Assembly (NCBI GenBank): GCA_025362355.1
Contig: JANYGT010000148.1
Coordinates: forward strand, 1-52,031
Origin: Lacisediminihabitans sp.
GTDB taxonomy: Bacteria > Actinomycetota > Actinomycetes > Actinomycetales > Microbacteriaceae
DNA length: 52,031 nt
Reading direction: 5' to 3'
Shown here: piece after piece, positions 51,943 through 52,031 of the stretch
Layout of the letters: each line of letters opens with the position of its first letter
Numbering within the stretch: the stretch's first letter is position 1
Program-made: the position numbers and the translations under genes
The notes under the pieces: model-generated
The model's input: only the letters and a program-made list of their open reading frames with translations
What the model was told of the DNA's origin: nothing
Databases searched by the model: none

Positions 51943-52031
51943 TGGTGCTTAGTTGTGCCGTGGTGACCGAAAACAGCGATTTCGTGCGCTCCACGCTGTG
52001 AATGTTCGGAAGCGTGCGTGTGAGACTGGAA

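Overview
The window is high-GC actinobacterial DNA. The haem gene order, the actinobacterial chdC/cpfC pair, an LAXTG-type sortase substrate and leaderless -10 boxes all point to a soil or plant-associated Microbacteriaceae (Leifsonia/Cryobacterium-like). This assignment is inferred from gene content; no database was searched. No rRNA, tRNA, CRISPR array, insertion sequence or prophage was seen.

Layout. 0-1.5 kb: the 3' part of a sortase-anchored, Cys-bounded repeat surface protein, ending in a strong hairpin terminator. 1.6-12.6 kb: a nearly complete haem locus. hemA lies on the minus strand, divergent from hemE-cgoX, then three small membrane/envelope genes (YtxH-like, holin-X, DUF3618), then chdC-cpfC-hemC-hemD-hemB-hemL. 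Together these cover glutamyl-tRNA to haem b by the coproporphyrin-dependent route. 12.6-21.1 kb: housekeeping and accessory genes (DUF1304, acrylyl-CoA reductase-like, pfkA, PNPOx-like, small membrane proteins, trhO, an AlkA-type glycosylase, a thioesterase, DUF3105).

21.3-33.1 kb: an uncharacterised carbohydrate-catabolic locus. A SorC-type regulator and a KDPG-type aldolase on the minus strand diverge from a ten-gene operon. The operon holds two Gfo/Idh/MocA dehydrogenases, a ROK kinase, a SIS isomerase, an SDR, a phosphotriesterase-family lactonase candidate, an FAD oxidoreductase, and an ABC sugar importer without its own ATPase. Its binding-protein gene carries a frameshift. Five consecutive ATGA overlaps tie the enzymes together. 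Two copies of the same palindromic repeat lie at the two ends of this locus. 33.5-36.3 kb: a PhyH dioxygenase plus NHL beta-propeller gene pair, divergent from an AraC regulator.

36.3-52 kb: a small Ala-rich acidic protein, a MarR-FAD enzyme operon, two tandem SMI1/KNR4-like genes (one shortened), bifunctional putA, an isopenicillin-N-synthase-like dioxygenase, a secreted GH18 chitinase with CBM5/12, a type-B carboxylesterase with an odd insert, a YtrA-like GntR regulator, an APC amino-acid permease and an Lrp regulator.

Two cross-cutting signals stand out. First, at least ten genes have a TAGNNT-like box exactly six bases before the start codon, which indicates leaderless mRNAs and fixes their starts. 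Second, intergenic gaps carry several families of long palindromes (families A, B, C, D plus single ones), some with compensatory base changes between copies.
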